From Hymenobacter sp. H14-R3 (GTDB lineage: Bacteria; Bacteroidota; Bacteroidia; Cytophagales; Hymenobacteraceae): 64,000 nucleotides of DNA. Positions within the stretch are counted from its first letter, which is position 1; every line of letters starts with the position of its first letter. The notes beneath the pieces were generated by a model. The model was not told the DNA's origin, did not search any database, and saw only the letters and a list, made by a program, of their open reading frames with translations. The stretch spans positions 23,451 through 87,450 of the forward strand of contig NZ_JASITD010000021.1 of NCBI RefSeq assembly GCF_030063445.1, in the 5' to 3' direction. Positions 1 through 7,617 of this stretch are shown here, one piece after another. A program made the translations under genes and the position numbers.

Positions 1-196
1 GGTGCAGGCCCATCATGGCTAGGCAGGTGGTGGGCGCGGCGGCCTCCAGGGCCAGCATGGCGTCGATGGTGGTGCGGTCCACGTTGGGCAGTAGAATGGT
101 GCCTACGCCGGCCGCCACGGCGCGGTGCAGCGCCTCGGCCTGGTCGGGCTTAAACTGCTCGGAGTAGAGGTGGGCGTGGGTTTCTATTAAATTCAT
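1..196 (-). CDS. tatD: TatD family metal-dependent hydrolase, N-terminal fragment
   Basis: Partial gene running off the left edge; only the first 65 residues are visible, read leftward from an ATG at 194-196. The protein opens with MNLIETHAHLYSEQF, whose His7-x-His9 pair is the first metal-binding motif of the TatD amidohydrolase family. This is followed by a conserved stretch with a run like VGTILLPNVD, the first beta-alpha unit of the TIM barrel. TatD enzymes are cytoplasmic metal-dependent 3'-5' exonucleases/hydrolases linked to DNA repair and RNA quality control. The catalytic C-terminal part lies outside the window, so integrity cannot be judged. Family assignment is firm; the exact substrate is not known from sequence. 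Confidence 0.88.
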   Translation of the reverse strand, partial: MNLIETHAHLYSEQFKPDQAEALHRAVAAGVGTILLPNVDRTTIDAMLALEAAAPTTCLAMMGLH

Positions 197-315
197 TATC
201 AATAAGTTGTGAGCTATTAGCCTTTAGCGGCTAGCTTTTAGCTTTCATTTTGACTAACAAGGCGCTGCCACTAATTCAATGGCAAACTGCTTTTCTGGCG
301 AATACTTATTTTCTG

Positions 316-768
316 CTAAGTAAGTGAGCCGCTGAGCCGCAGGCAGGGTACGTTGTCTTTGTAAAAAACCACTCCCTCGGCCGCCAGGCCAAAGCGTTGG
401 TAGAAGGGCAGCGTGTGCTGGCGGGCAGCGCACCACAGCAAACGCGTGCCCTGCCTACGGGCGGTGGCCAGCACGTGCCGCAGCAGCGCCGTGCCCAGGC
501 CCCGCCCCTACCAGGCCGGGTCGGTGGCAAACTTGCGGAAGCGGGCCACCCCATCGGGCCCCACGAACAGCGAAATTACCGCTACCAGCGCGCCCGCCAC
601 AAACGCGCCGAAGTGCTGCCCGGCCGCATCGTCGGGCGGCTGCACGTAGGCCAGCGGCTTGGCGGGCCACAGCACAGCGTGGCGCAGGGCGTAGGTGCCG
701 GACGCCGCAACAGGCTGAATCAGGCAGGGCGCTACGCCTTGATTATCAATACGCTGCTCCTTATTCAT
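316..768 (-). pseudogene. GNAT family N-acetyltransferase with an in-frame amber stop
   Basis: One reading frame from the ATG at 766-768 to a TAG at 316-318 would encode about 150 residues, the normal size of a single-domain GNAT. It is interrupted by a TAG at 508-510 after residue 86. The upstream part ends in FRKFATDPAW and the frame resumes directly with GRGLGTALLRHVLATAR. This is the acetyl-CoA pyrophosphate-binding motif A (Q/R-x-x-G-x-G), so the stop replaces the expected glutamine and is one C-to-T change from CAG. Further GNAT hallmarks follow (AARQHTLPFYQRFGL, then a conserved VVFYKD strand). The start lies 10 nt beyond the glycosyltransferase stop at 779, suggesting an old co-transcribed pair. 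A sequencing error or amber readthrough would be the alternatives to a real pseudogene. Confidence 0.82.
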
Positions 769-786
769 TGCTCCTTACTCATTGAT
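738..786. repeat. Short ATTCATTGCTCCTTA-type minisatellite at the GNAT start
   Basis: The plus strand here carries two imperfect copies of CTCCTTAYTCATTG in tandem. They span the GNAT start codon and the end of the upstream glycosyltransferase gene. The first five GNAT residues (MNKEQ) are encoded inside it, so that start may be recruited from the repeat. Similar ATGAGTAA-rich tracts occur near 40380, 52360 and 54090. Confidence 0.45.
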
Positions 787-1891
787 ACTGCCGGCCCTTC
801 CACTCTACGCCGCGGCGGCCCAGGAAGCGGGCCAGCGTGAGGTGCGTGGTAAGTACCAACGAATAGATTTCAAACGCGGGCAGCAGCCACCACGCCGGGC
901 GGGGCAACCCGGCGCGGTGGCTGGCCGCCCGCGCCAGGGCGTAGTGGCCGATAATTTTCAGCGCCAGCGCGGCCAGCGCCAACCCCGGCCGGCCGGCCAC
1001 GGCCAGGCCCAGCGCCGCCAGCCAGTAGCCGCTAAAAAAAATGAGCCCGGCCTGTACGTGCCAGGGCAGCGCCGCCACGCCGCGCAGCCAGCGCAGCCGC
1101 TGCCGCACCAGCGCGCCCCACGAGCCGGTGGGCAGCGACACCGCCCGCACGGCCGGCTCAAACAGTTGCCGGTAGCCAAACCCCTGCGCATTCACGGCTT
1201 CAAACAAGGCAAAATCTTCGGTGACGGAAAAGGGCAGCGCCTCGTAGCCGCCGGTGGCCCGGTAGGCGGCGCGGGTGATGAGCATGTTGTTGCCCATGGC
1301 CGTCATGGGTTGGCCAGCCTCAGTACCCACCTGAATGAGGGCCAGGGACATCAGCCAATCGAGCCCTTGGAGGCGGGCCAGCCAGCCGGGGCCGGCCACC
1401 ACCGTGAGGCCCGTGACGGTGCCCACGCCGGGCGCGGCGTGGGCCAGCATGGCCGGCACCCAGGTGGGCGGCACGGCAATATCGGCATCGGTAATGAGCA
1501 GGTACTCGGCCTGTGCGGCGCGGGCGAGGTGGGCCAGCACGTTGGCCTTGCCACGCGCCTGACCCAGGTTTTCAATAATGCTAATTATTTGATAATCACC
1601 ACTATATCCAGCCAGCGCTGCTTCGGCCACGGCGCGGGTGCGGTCGGTGCTGGCGTCGTCGCCCACCAGAATTTCGACCAGCTCGGCCGGGTAGTCGAGG
1701 GCGCGCAGGCTGGCCAGGCAGCGCGGCAGGGCCGCTTCCTCGTTGCGGGCGGCCACTAGGATGCTCACGCGGGGCGCGGGCGTGGGCAGCGCCGCCGGGG
1801 CCGCCGCGCCGCGCCGCGTGGCCAGCCGCCAGGTAGCGTAGGCCATCACGAGCAGCCACAGCGCGCAGTAAAAAAGACAGATTACCCCCAC
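779..1891 (-). CDS. Membrane glycosyltransferase family 2 (processive type)
   Basis: A 370-residue GT2 enzyme. An N-terminal membrane segment (about residues 4-22) precedes a GT-A catalytic domain. The domain opens with VSILVAARNEE (42-52) and has the nucleotide-sugar/metal motif DAD at 135-137. A TED acid/base triad sits at 224-226 and an RQRLRW motif at 263-268, equivalent to the QxxRW of processive synthases. Two or three hydrophobic segments (about 281-300, 303-320, 333-350) follow. The protein should sit in the inner membrane and add sugars from a nucleotide donor to a growing glycan or lipid carrier. Its acceptor cannot be told from sequence. It lies downstream of a polysaccharide deacetylase on the same strand, which fits cell-surface polysaccharide work. 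A TACTTTTG -7-like box sits 22 nt before the ATG. Confidence 0.9.
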   Translation of the reverse strand: MGVICLFYCALWLLVMAYATWRLATRRGAAAPAALPTPAPRVSILVAARNEEAALPRCLASLRALDYPAELVEILVGDDASTDRTRAVAEAALAGYSGDYQIISIIENLGQARGKANVLAHLARAAQAEYLLITDADIAVPPTWVPAMLAHAAPGVGTVTGLTVVAGPGWLARLQGLDWLMSLALIQVGTEAGQPMTAMGNNMLITRAAYRATGGYEALPFSVTEDFALFEAVNAQGFGYRQLFEPAVRAVSLPTGSWGALVRQRLRWLRGVAALPWHVQAGLIFFSGYWLAALGLAVAGRPGLALAALALKIIGHYALARAASHRAGLPRPAWWLLPAFEIYSLVLTTHLTLARFLGRRGVEWKGRQYQ

Positions 1892-1913
1892 AGCATCACG
1901 GAAAACAATGCCG

Positions 1914-1921
1914 CAAAAGTA
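1914..1921 (-). promoter_or_regulatory. Candidate Bacteroidota -7 element (TACTTTTG) before the GT2 gene
   Basis: Read on the minus strand this octamer fits TAnnTTTG and ends 22 nt upstream of the ATG at 1891. No TTG lies at the ideal 19-nt spacing, so only half of the promoter signature is present. Confidence 0.3.
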
Positions 1922-1936
1922 CCCCCGCGCCCGGCG

Positions 1937-2686
1937 CTACACCAGCCCAAACTCAAACCCGCGCGCGCTATAGTGCGCCAGTAGGCGCGGCAGCAAAAAG
2001 CGCAGCGAGCGGCTGGCCTTGCGCGAGTCGTGCAGCACCAGGATATCGCCGGGCCGGGTGGCGGCCAGCGTGAGGCGCAGGGCGCGCTCGGGCGCGAGGC
2101 TGAGGTCGTAGTCGCGGGTGAGGAGGCTCCACATTACCACGCGGTAGTGCGGGCGCAGCGCGCGCAGCACCGGCCAGGTGAGCCGGCCATAGGGCGGGCG
2201 GAAAAGGGGTTTTAGGGTGTGAGGATAGGAGGGTATTGGGGAGTGAGGGTAGGAGGGTGTGAGGGTAGGAGGGTGTGGGAGTAGCACTTTATTTTCATCA
2301 GATTCTCCTACTCCCTTACCCTCATACCCTTCTACCTTCCTACCCTCATACCCTCCAACCCTAAAATCCTCCTCCCCTCTCAACAACGCTGCGCACTCGG
2401 CCACGCCAGCCAGGTAGGTAGCGCGGGGCGTGTTCCAGGCGCTGCGGTGGTGCTGGGTGTGGTTGCCGAGGCGGTGGCCGGCGGCCAGGGCGGCGCGGGC
2501 TATTTCGGGGTGGCGGACCAGGTTGTCGCCCACGCAAAAAAACGTGGCCGGGGCCTGGTAGGCGGCCAGCTGCGCCAGCACCCAGGGCGTTTCTTCCGGA
2601 ATGGGGCCGTCGTCGAAGGTGAGGTAGAGGCGCGGGCGGCCCGTGGGGCCGGCCGGCGCGGCGCGCCACTCGCTGCCCGGAAACAA
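1937..2686 (-). CDS. NodB-type polysaccharide deacetylase with a low-complexity insert
   Basis: A carbohydrate esterase 4 (NodB) domain, about 249 residues from a TTG at 2684-2686. Motifs in order: TFDDGP (23-28, catalytic base and metal Asp), NHTQHH (75-80, the two metal histidines), RPPYG (163-167), a conserved MWSLLTRDYD strand and LVLHDS (217-221, catalytic His). The family removes N- or O-acetyl groups from chitin-like or peptidoglycan glycans. Residues about 110-160, between the His motif and RPPYG, are a Tyr/Pro/Gly/Glu-rich low-complexity tract. This tract is encoded by an imperfect DNA palindrome at about 2210-2366 that kept the frame. No in-frame ATG is available. Conserved-looking sequence (RPPAWLHPLFPGSEW) continues upstream of the TTG, so true initiation may be at a weak codon such as the ATT near 2728. 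Confidence 0.85.
   Translation of the reverse strand: MFPGSEWRAAPAGPTGRPRLYLTFDDGPIPEETPWVLAQLAAYQAPATFFCVGDNLVRHPEIARAALAAGHRLGNHTQHHRSAWNTPRATYLAGVAECAALLRGEEDFRVGGYEGRKVEGYEGKGVGESDENKVLLPHPPTLTPSYPHSPIPSYPHTLKPLFRPPYGRLTWPVLRALRPHYRVVMWSLLTRDYDLSLAPERALRLTLAATRPGDILVLHDSRKASRSLRFLLPRLLAHYSARGFEFGLV
2210..2366. repeat. Imperfect palindromic minisatellite inside the deacetylase gene
   Basis: The left arm is built from repeated GTGAGGGTAGGAGG-like units after TTTTAGGGT. The right arm is built from CCCTCATACCCTYC-like units and ends in ACCCTAAAA, so the termini are inverted copies. The loop is near 2285-2300. The whole tract is open in the deacetylase frame and adds about 50 residues. Confidence 0.7.
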
Positions 2687-2916
2687 GGGGTGCAGCCAGG
2701 CCGGCGGGCGGGTGAGGGGGGAATTAATTAGGAAGGAAGAATTAGGAAGGAGAAATTAAAATACCGGCTTAGCCGCGGCGGGGCAGCCGCTGTTTATTGG
2801 TGGCGAACGTACACTAAGCAGGCGCGAAAGTACGTGCTCGTGGAAAAAGCGCGCCTATTCCCACACCAAGTACCTACTTCATACTTCTTCAGCTCTTCTA
2901 CTTCATTCAAAACGCC

Positions 2917-3225
2917 ATGCCCCGCAAGTCCTTCTCCGAACTCATCAACAGCCCCGGCATGCCCGTGCTGGTCGATTTTTATGCCGACTGGTGCGGCCCC
3001 TGCAAAACGATGGCCCCCATTCTGCAACAGGTGGCGACCCAGCACGAGGGCAAGCTGCGCATCATCAAAATCGACGTGGACAAAAACCCCGCCGTAGCCC
3101 AGCAATTCAAGGTGCAGAGCATTCCCACGCTCATTCTCTTCAGCCAGGGAAAGCCGGTGTGGCGGCAGGCGGGCGTAGTACCCGCCGCCCAAATTGGCCA
3201 GGCTGTGAGCCAGCACCTGAGCTAG
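2917..3225 (+). CDS. trxA: Thioredoxin
   Basis: A 102-residue single-domain thioredoxin, the usual family size, starting at ATG 2917. The redox-active motif WCGPC is at residues 25-29 (Cys26 and Cys29) after the conserved FYADW strand. The cis-proline of SIPT is Pro70, and the buried Asp of the VDFYADW strand is present. No signal peptide, so it acts in the cytoplasm, where it reduces protein disulfides and is re-reduced by thioredoxin reductase. The gene stands alone: minus-strand genes lie to the left and a 315-nt gap to the right. There are no anomalies in length or motif. Confidence 0.96.
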   Translation: MPRKSFSELINSPGMPVLVDFYADWCGPCKTMAPILQQVATQHEGKLRIIKIDVDKNPAVAQQFKVQSIPTLILFSQGKPVWRQAGVVPAAQIGQAVSQHLS

Positions 3226-3540
3226 CCGCTGGCTTTACGCTGGCTTTAGCGCCCGGCTGCCTTGCGGTGGCTGGGCGTTTTGGTGGAATAATTTCTTGCT
3301 ATTCAACGCTTTACAATAAGCATTACTAAGCTGCCATACTATTTTCAGCAGCTTATTATTTATACTTAACAAATAGGTTCTTGTACTGAAAACAAACTCC
3401 TGCTTGAACCTTATGTACCAAATACCACGGTAAGCGGCTGGCCTCAGCCACCCTCCCCAACCCGGTTTCCCCACCCGGCGAACTTGCTTTTCCGCGTGGG
3501 GGTTTGGTGAATTGCCGCCCGTAGCGGCGTAGTTTTGAGT
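3226..3540. other. Gene-free gap between trxA and the TonB receptor gene
   Basis: About 315 nt, AT-richer in the middle (3290-3420). I see no convincing gene. A short direct repeat (GCTGGCTTTA twice, 3232-3249) follows the trxA stop. A TAGTTTTG octamer at 3530-3537 fits the -7 consensus but sits only 3 nt before the ATG and lacks a well-spaced TTG. Confidence 0.5.
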
Positions 3541-5889
3541 ATGTTCGGAAAAGCGCGTCGATACGGATTATTAATTACGGGAGCGCTCTTGCTGGCTACT
3601 CCGCGCCCGGGCTGGGCGCAGGCGCAGCACGTGCTCAGCGGCCTGGTGCGCGGGGCCGATGGGGGCGCGCTGCCCGGCGCTTCGGTAACCGTGCTAGCCC
3701 TGAGTCTGGGCACTGCTACCGGCGCCGATGGCCGGTTTAGCCTGAGCCTGCCCGAGGGGCCGCAGCAAGTGGTAGTGTCGTTTGTGGGCTACGCGTCGCA
3801 AACGCTGAACGTTAACCTGCGCCGGCCGCAGCAGCACAACTTTACGCTGGCTGCGGCTACCAGCGAGCTGGGCGAGGTAGTGGTGCAGGGCCAGCAAACG
3901 CTGAAGCAAAAGCTGCAATCGACCCAAATGGGCGTCGAGCACCTCAGCATCCGCGAGGCCAAGCTGCTGCCGGCGCTGTTTGGGGAGGTTGATATCCTGA
4001 AAACCTTGCAGCTGAAGCCCGGCGTGCAGAGCGGCGGCGAGGGCAGCAGCGGCCTGTTTGTGCGCGGCGGCTCGTCCGACCAAAACCTGGTGCTTGTGGA
4101 TAACGTGGTGGTGTACAACCCCAACCACTTGTTCGGGCTGTTCTCGGTGTTTAATTCCGACGCCGTGCAGAGCGTTGATTTATACAAATCGGGTTTCCCG
4201 GCGCAGTTTGGCGGGCGGCTCTCGTCGGTGGTCGATGTGAAGCTGCGCGAGGGCGACCGTAGCAAGTTTGTGACCACGGGCGGCATCGGGCTCATCTCGT
4301 CGCGCCTCAGCTTTGAGGGGCCGATTCAGCAGGGTAAGGGCTCGTTTATCGTGAGCGGGCGGCGCACGTATTTCGATATTTTTACCCGCGCCCTCAACCG
4401 CGCCAATGAAGGCAAGGAAGACTACACGCCCATTCCAGATTACTATTTCTACGACTTCAACGCCAAGGGCAACTATACGCTGGGCGACAAGGACCAGCTG
4501 TTTCTGACCGGCTACCTGGGGCGCGACGTATTCGGCTTTACCTCTCCCAATGGCTTCCAGGCCAAGTTTACCTGGGGCAACACGCTGGGCGCGCTGCGCT
4601 GGCAGCACGTGTATTCGCCCCGGCTCACGCTGAACACCACGGCCTCGGTGAGCAACTATAAGTACAATTTGGGCAACAGCCTCGACCAGTTCAGCTTCGA
4701 CCTGGGCTCCACCATTCTGGACTACACCGGGCGCGCCGATTTCGACTACCTGCCCAACGACCGGCACACCATCAGGTTTGGGGCGGCGCTCACGCACCAC
4801 AACTTTGGCGTGGGTCGCTTACAGCGCAGCTCGCAGGACAACAGCGTGAACTTCGGCTCCGACGTGAGCTACACCGGCCAGGAAGGCGGCTTGTATATCT
4901 CTGACAACGTGAAGGTTAGTGAGAAACTCCAGGCCGAGCTGGGCCTGCGGGCCACGGGCTTTCGCAGCGGCACCGACCTGCACGGCGGCCTGGAGCCCCG
5001 CTTGTCGGGCCGCTATTTGCTGAGCGACAAAATCGCGCTTAAGGGTAGCTATGCGCTTATGTACCAGTATGTTCACCTCGTGTCGAACTCGGGCGCGTCG
5101 CTGCCCACCGATATCTGGTATCCGTCGCGGCTGTCGGTGCTGCCGCAGCGCTCGCAGCAGGTGAGCACGGGCGCGAGCTTTTTACTGGGCGGCGGCAAGT
5201 ACTTGCTTACCAACGAGGTATACTACAAGTGGGCCCGCAACCAGATTGACTTCAAGGACGGCGCGCAGATTTTTGCTAATAACGACCTCGACTCGCAGTT
5301 CCTGTTCGGGCGCGGCTGGGCCTACGGCAACGAGCTGTATCTGGAAAAGAAGACCGGCAAAACCACTGGCTGGGTGGGCTACACCCTGGCCTGGACCAAG
5401 CGCAACTTTCCGCCGCAGCTGGGTACTACGGGCATTAATAATGGCCAGGATTTTTACCCCAACTACGACCGGCGGCACAACCTGACGGTGGTGGTTATTC
5501 ACCAACTCAATGCGCGTATCAGCCTCACGGCCAGCTTTGTGTACACGAGTGGCGCGCCCACTACGCTGCCGCTGGGCCGCTTCGCCATTCAGGATGTTTA
5601 CCAGGGTGGCATTCAGGCGATACCCATTTACCCCGACCGCAACTCGTACCGGCTCATCCCCTACCACCGCCTCGACCTGGGCATGGTGTACAAGCTGCGC
5701 CCCTCACGCATTGGCGGCGAGCGCGACCTCACGTTCAGCATCTACAACGCTTATAATCGGCGCAATGCCTACTTCATTTACTTCGACCAAACCCGCGACA
5801 AGGCCACCGATAAGGTGACCGGCTACCGGGCGCAGCAGGTATCGCTGTTTCCGTTTATTCCGTCCGTGACGTACAATTTCAAACTCTGA
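3541..5889 (+). CDS. TonB-dependent receptor with carboxypeptidase-like regulatory domain
   Basis: A 782-residue outer-membrane receptor. A signal peptide (about residues 1-27, ending near GWAQA) is followed by a CarboxypepD_reg-like beta-sandwich (about 30-110, with GALPGASVTV and VSFVGYASQT). A plug domain follows (about 125-240: LKPGVQSGGEGSSGLFVRGG, then LVLVDNVVVYNPNHLFG). The rest is a 22-strand-type beta-barrel ending with the aromatic-rich FIPSVTYNFKL typical of barrel C-termini. These receptors import substrates using TonB-ExbBD energy. The start is ATG 3541. A DUF4249 lipoprotein gene follows after 94 nt. That pairing is common in Bacteroidota and differs from SusC/SusD; the ligand is unknown. 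Confidence 0.92.
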   Translation: MFGKARRYGLLITGALLLATPRPGWAQAQHVLSGLVRGADGGALPGASVTVLALSLGTATGADGRFSLSLPEGPQQVVVSFVGYASQTLNVNLRRPQQHNFTLAAATSELGEVVVQGQQTLKQKLQSTQMGVEHLSIREAKLLPALFGEVDILKTLQLKPGVQSGGEGSSGLFVRGGSSDQNLVLVDNVVVYNPNHLFGLFSVFNSDAVQSVDLYKSGFPAQFGGRLSSVVDVKLREGDRSKFVTTGGIGLISSRLSFEGPIQQGKGSFIVSGRRTYFDIFTRALNRANEGKEDYTPIPDYYFYDFNAKGNYTLGDKDQLFLTGYLGRDVFGFTSPNGFQAKFTWGNTLGALRWQHVYSPRLTLNTTASVSNYKYNLGNSLDQFSFDLGSTILDYTGRADFDYLPNDRHTIRFGAALTHHNFGVGRLQRSSQDNSVNFGSDVSYTGQEGGLYISDNVKVSEKLQAELGLRATGFRSGTDLHGGLEPRLSGRYLLSDKIALKGSYALMYQYVHLVSNSGASLPTDIWYPSRLSVLPQRSQQVSTGASFLLGGGKYLLTNEVYYKWARNQIDFKDGAQIFANNDLDSQFLFGRGWAYGNELYLEKKTGKTTGWVGYTLAWTKRNFPPQLGTTGINNGQDFYPNYDRRHNLTVVVIHQLNARISLTASFVYTSGAPTTLPLGRFAIQDVYQGGIQAIPIYPDRNSYRLIPYHRLDLGMVYKLRPSRIGGERDLTFSIYNAYNRRNAYFIYFDQTRDKATDKVTGYRAQQVSLFPFIPSVTYNFKL

Positions 5890-5950
5890 CCGCAGATTCA
5901 AACGGATTCAACGGATTTCGCAGATACGCCGCTTCGCGGCTGGCTTTTCT
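5890..5950. repeat. CGCAGATT-type intergenic repeat plus small hairpin
   Basis: Tandem variants of CGGATTCAACGGATTTCGCAGAT follow the receptor stop, then a GCCGCTTCGCGGC hairpin. The same CGCAGATT / CGGATTTCGC wording appears in both arms of the large inverted repeat at 12374-12634, so the two belong to one sequence family. Confidence 0.6.
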
Positions 5951-5983
5951 CTTTTTTTGGATACGGTTTTAGTTTTGTTTTTT

Positions 5984-6853
5984 ATGGAAGTTCGTTTGTT
6001 TTTGGGCGTTTTGAGTGGGGTGATGCTGGCGGGTTGCGGTAAGTTTCAGAATGATGTGAACGTGCCCCTGCCCTACTACGCCAACCAGCTCGTGGCCGAA
6101 TGCTACTTGCAGAACGGGGTGATACCGCAGCTTACCATTACCGAATCGGTTCCGTATCTGGACGACGGCCAGGCCATTGCGGCTGGCTCTCAGATTCTGA
6201 AGCTGGAGAATGGGCAAACGGTGCAGCTGCCTACCGATGTGGCGGTGACGCTTACGCTGCCCGGCGGGCGAGCCATGAAGATGATTTTCCTGCCCGGCAT
6301 CAACCCCCTTACTGGTAAGTATTTTACGCACATCGGCACGGCTCCCATCGTGGCGCGGGCGGGCCAGCAGTTTGGCCTCGATGCGCAGGACAAGCGCGGG
6401 CGGCACATCACGGGCACCACCCTTGTGCCCACGTTCGTGCCGATTGACTCGGTGCGCTACCGCTTCAACGACCTCACCGGCGATAATAAGAAGGCGTATT
6501 TCCAAACCAAGTGGACCGACCTGGGCACTACCCGCGACTACTACCGCCTGATGCTGCACAAGGGCAAGCCGGCCAATAATTCTGAAACCGATAACACCCT
6601 CACGGACAGGCTTTTCAACGGCCAGCCTTACTCGCAGGTAACCACCTACCGCTTCCGGCCCAACGATACTGTAACGGCTACGCTCTACCACATCGACTCG
6701 CTGTTTTATGATTTTCGGCAGTCGATACGCGATGCGCGCAATGCCAATGGCAACCCGTTTTCGCAGCCTTCGGGCATCCACAGCACCGTGCAGGGCGGCA
6801 TCGGCGTGTTTGCGGTGCTGGTGAGCGACCAGCGCCGGGTGGTATTGAAGTAG
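5984..6853 (+). CDS. DUF4249 lipoprotein, partner of the TonB receptor
   Basis: A 289-residue predicted outer-membrane lipoprotein. ATG 5984 gives MEVRLFLGVLSGVMLAGCGK, a type II signal with lipobox LAGC (Cys18). The body matches the DUF4249 pattern: an N-terminal beta region with VNVPLPYYANQLVAECYLQNG, a long mid-domain with GQQFGLDAQDKRGRHITGTT, and a C-terminal FAVLVSDQRR strand. DUF4249 proteins occur almost only in Bacteroidota and are usually encoded next to a TonB receptor, as here. They presumably act as a surface-exposed accessory in capture of an unknown substrate. Transcription is probably coupled with the receptor (94-nt gap containing a repeat element but no strong terminator). 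Confidence 0.85.
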   Translation: MEVRLFLGVLSGVMLAGCGKFQNDVNVPLPYYANQLVAECYLQNGVIPQLTITESVPYLDDGQAIAAGSQILKLENGQTVQLPTDVAVTLTLPGGRAMKMIFLPGINPLTGKYFTHIGTAPIVARAGQQFGLDAQDKRGRHITGTTLVPTFVPIDSVRYRFNDLTGDNKKAYFQTKWTDLGTTRDYYRLMLHKGKPANNSETDNTLTDRLFNGQPYSQVTTYRFRPNDTVTATLYHIDSLFYDFRQSIRDARNANGNPFSQPSGIHSTVQGGIGVFAVLVSDQRRVVLK

Positions 6854-6879
6854 CTGTAGTACGTAACTGGTTTAATATT

Positions 6880-7617
6880 TTGCCCAAAACTGCCGCTCCT
6901 GCCGCCCAACACACCGTGCGCTACGGCCCGCACGAAGTAGCCTACCACCTGGAGTTTCGCCGGCGGCGTAGCGTAGGCTTTCGGGTGCTGGCTACCGGCG
7001 CGGTGCACGTGGCCGCGCCCCTGGGCACCCCGGCCGCCTGGGTGGCCGAGCAGGTGCTGCGCAAAGCCCCCTGGATACTGAAGCACCAGGCCCGGTTTGA
7101 GGCGGCGCGGCCGGTGGTGCCCGCCCGCCAATACCTCAGCGGTGAATCGCAACTTTTTCTGGGTCAGGAATATAGCTTATTGATAATTGACGCGACGCGG
7201 CCGGCCGTGCAGCTCCTTGATAACCAATTAGTAGTGGCCTACCCCGCGCCCCACGCGCCCGAGCGCACGGCGGCGCTGCTGGCCGGCTGGTACCGGCAGC
7301 AGGCCGCCGCGCAGTTTGCCCAGGCGCTGGCGCGCACCTGGCCCCGGTTTGCGGAATTTAGGCTGCCGGTGCCGACCCTGTTTGTGCGCCAGATGCAGAC
7401 GCGCTGGGGCAGCTGCACGCCCGCCACGGGCCGCATTCGCCTGAATGTGGACCTCGTGCGCACCGACGAAACCTGCATCGACTACGTGCTGGTGCACGAG
7501 TGCTGCCACCTGCTGGTACCCGACCATTCGGCCCGGTTTTACGCGCTGCAAACCCGCCTGCTGCCCGGCTGGCAGCAGGCGAAAGCCTTGCTAGCCAGCC
7601 AGCAGCGCCTTCATTAG
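6880..7617 (+). CDS. YgjP-like (DUF45/M48-type) metallopeptidase
   Basis: A 245-residue cytoplasmic protein of the YgjP/DUF45 family. The hallmark RWGSC is at 175-179, and the zinc-binding HECCH at 206-210 is followed by a third ligand candidate His216 (PDHSARF). The N-terminal half carries the family's beta-strand core (FRRRRSVGFRVLATGAVHV). The only plausible start is TTG 6880, 27 nt after the DUF4249 stop, so it may be read from the same transcript. The physiological substrate of YgjP proteins is not established. Its last 27 nt overlap, tail to tail, the 3' end of the purine nucleoside phosphorylase gene on the other strand. Confidence 0.85.
   Translation: MPKTAAPAAQHTVRYGPHEVAYHLEFRRRRSVGFRVLATGAVHVAAPLGTPAAWVAEQVLRKAPWILKHQARFEAARPVVPARQYLSGESQLFLGQEYSLLIIDATRPAVQLLDNQLVVAYPAPHAPERTAALLAGWYRQQAAAQFAQALARTWPRFAEFRLPVPTLFVRQMQTRWGSCTPATGRIRLNVDLVRTDETCIDYVLVHECCHLLVPDHSARFYALQTRLLPGWQQAKALLASQQRLH

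Noticed and set aside
508..510. Amber codon in the GNAT gene as evidence for stop-codon reassignment
   Set aside because: TAG ends many normal genes in this window at expected positions (for example EamA and photolyase), so recoding is not general.
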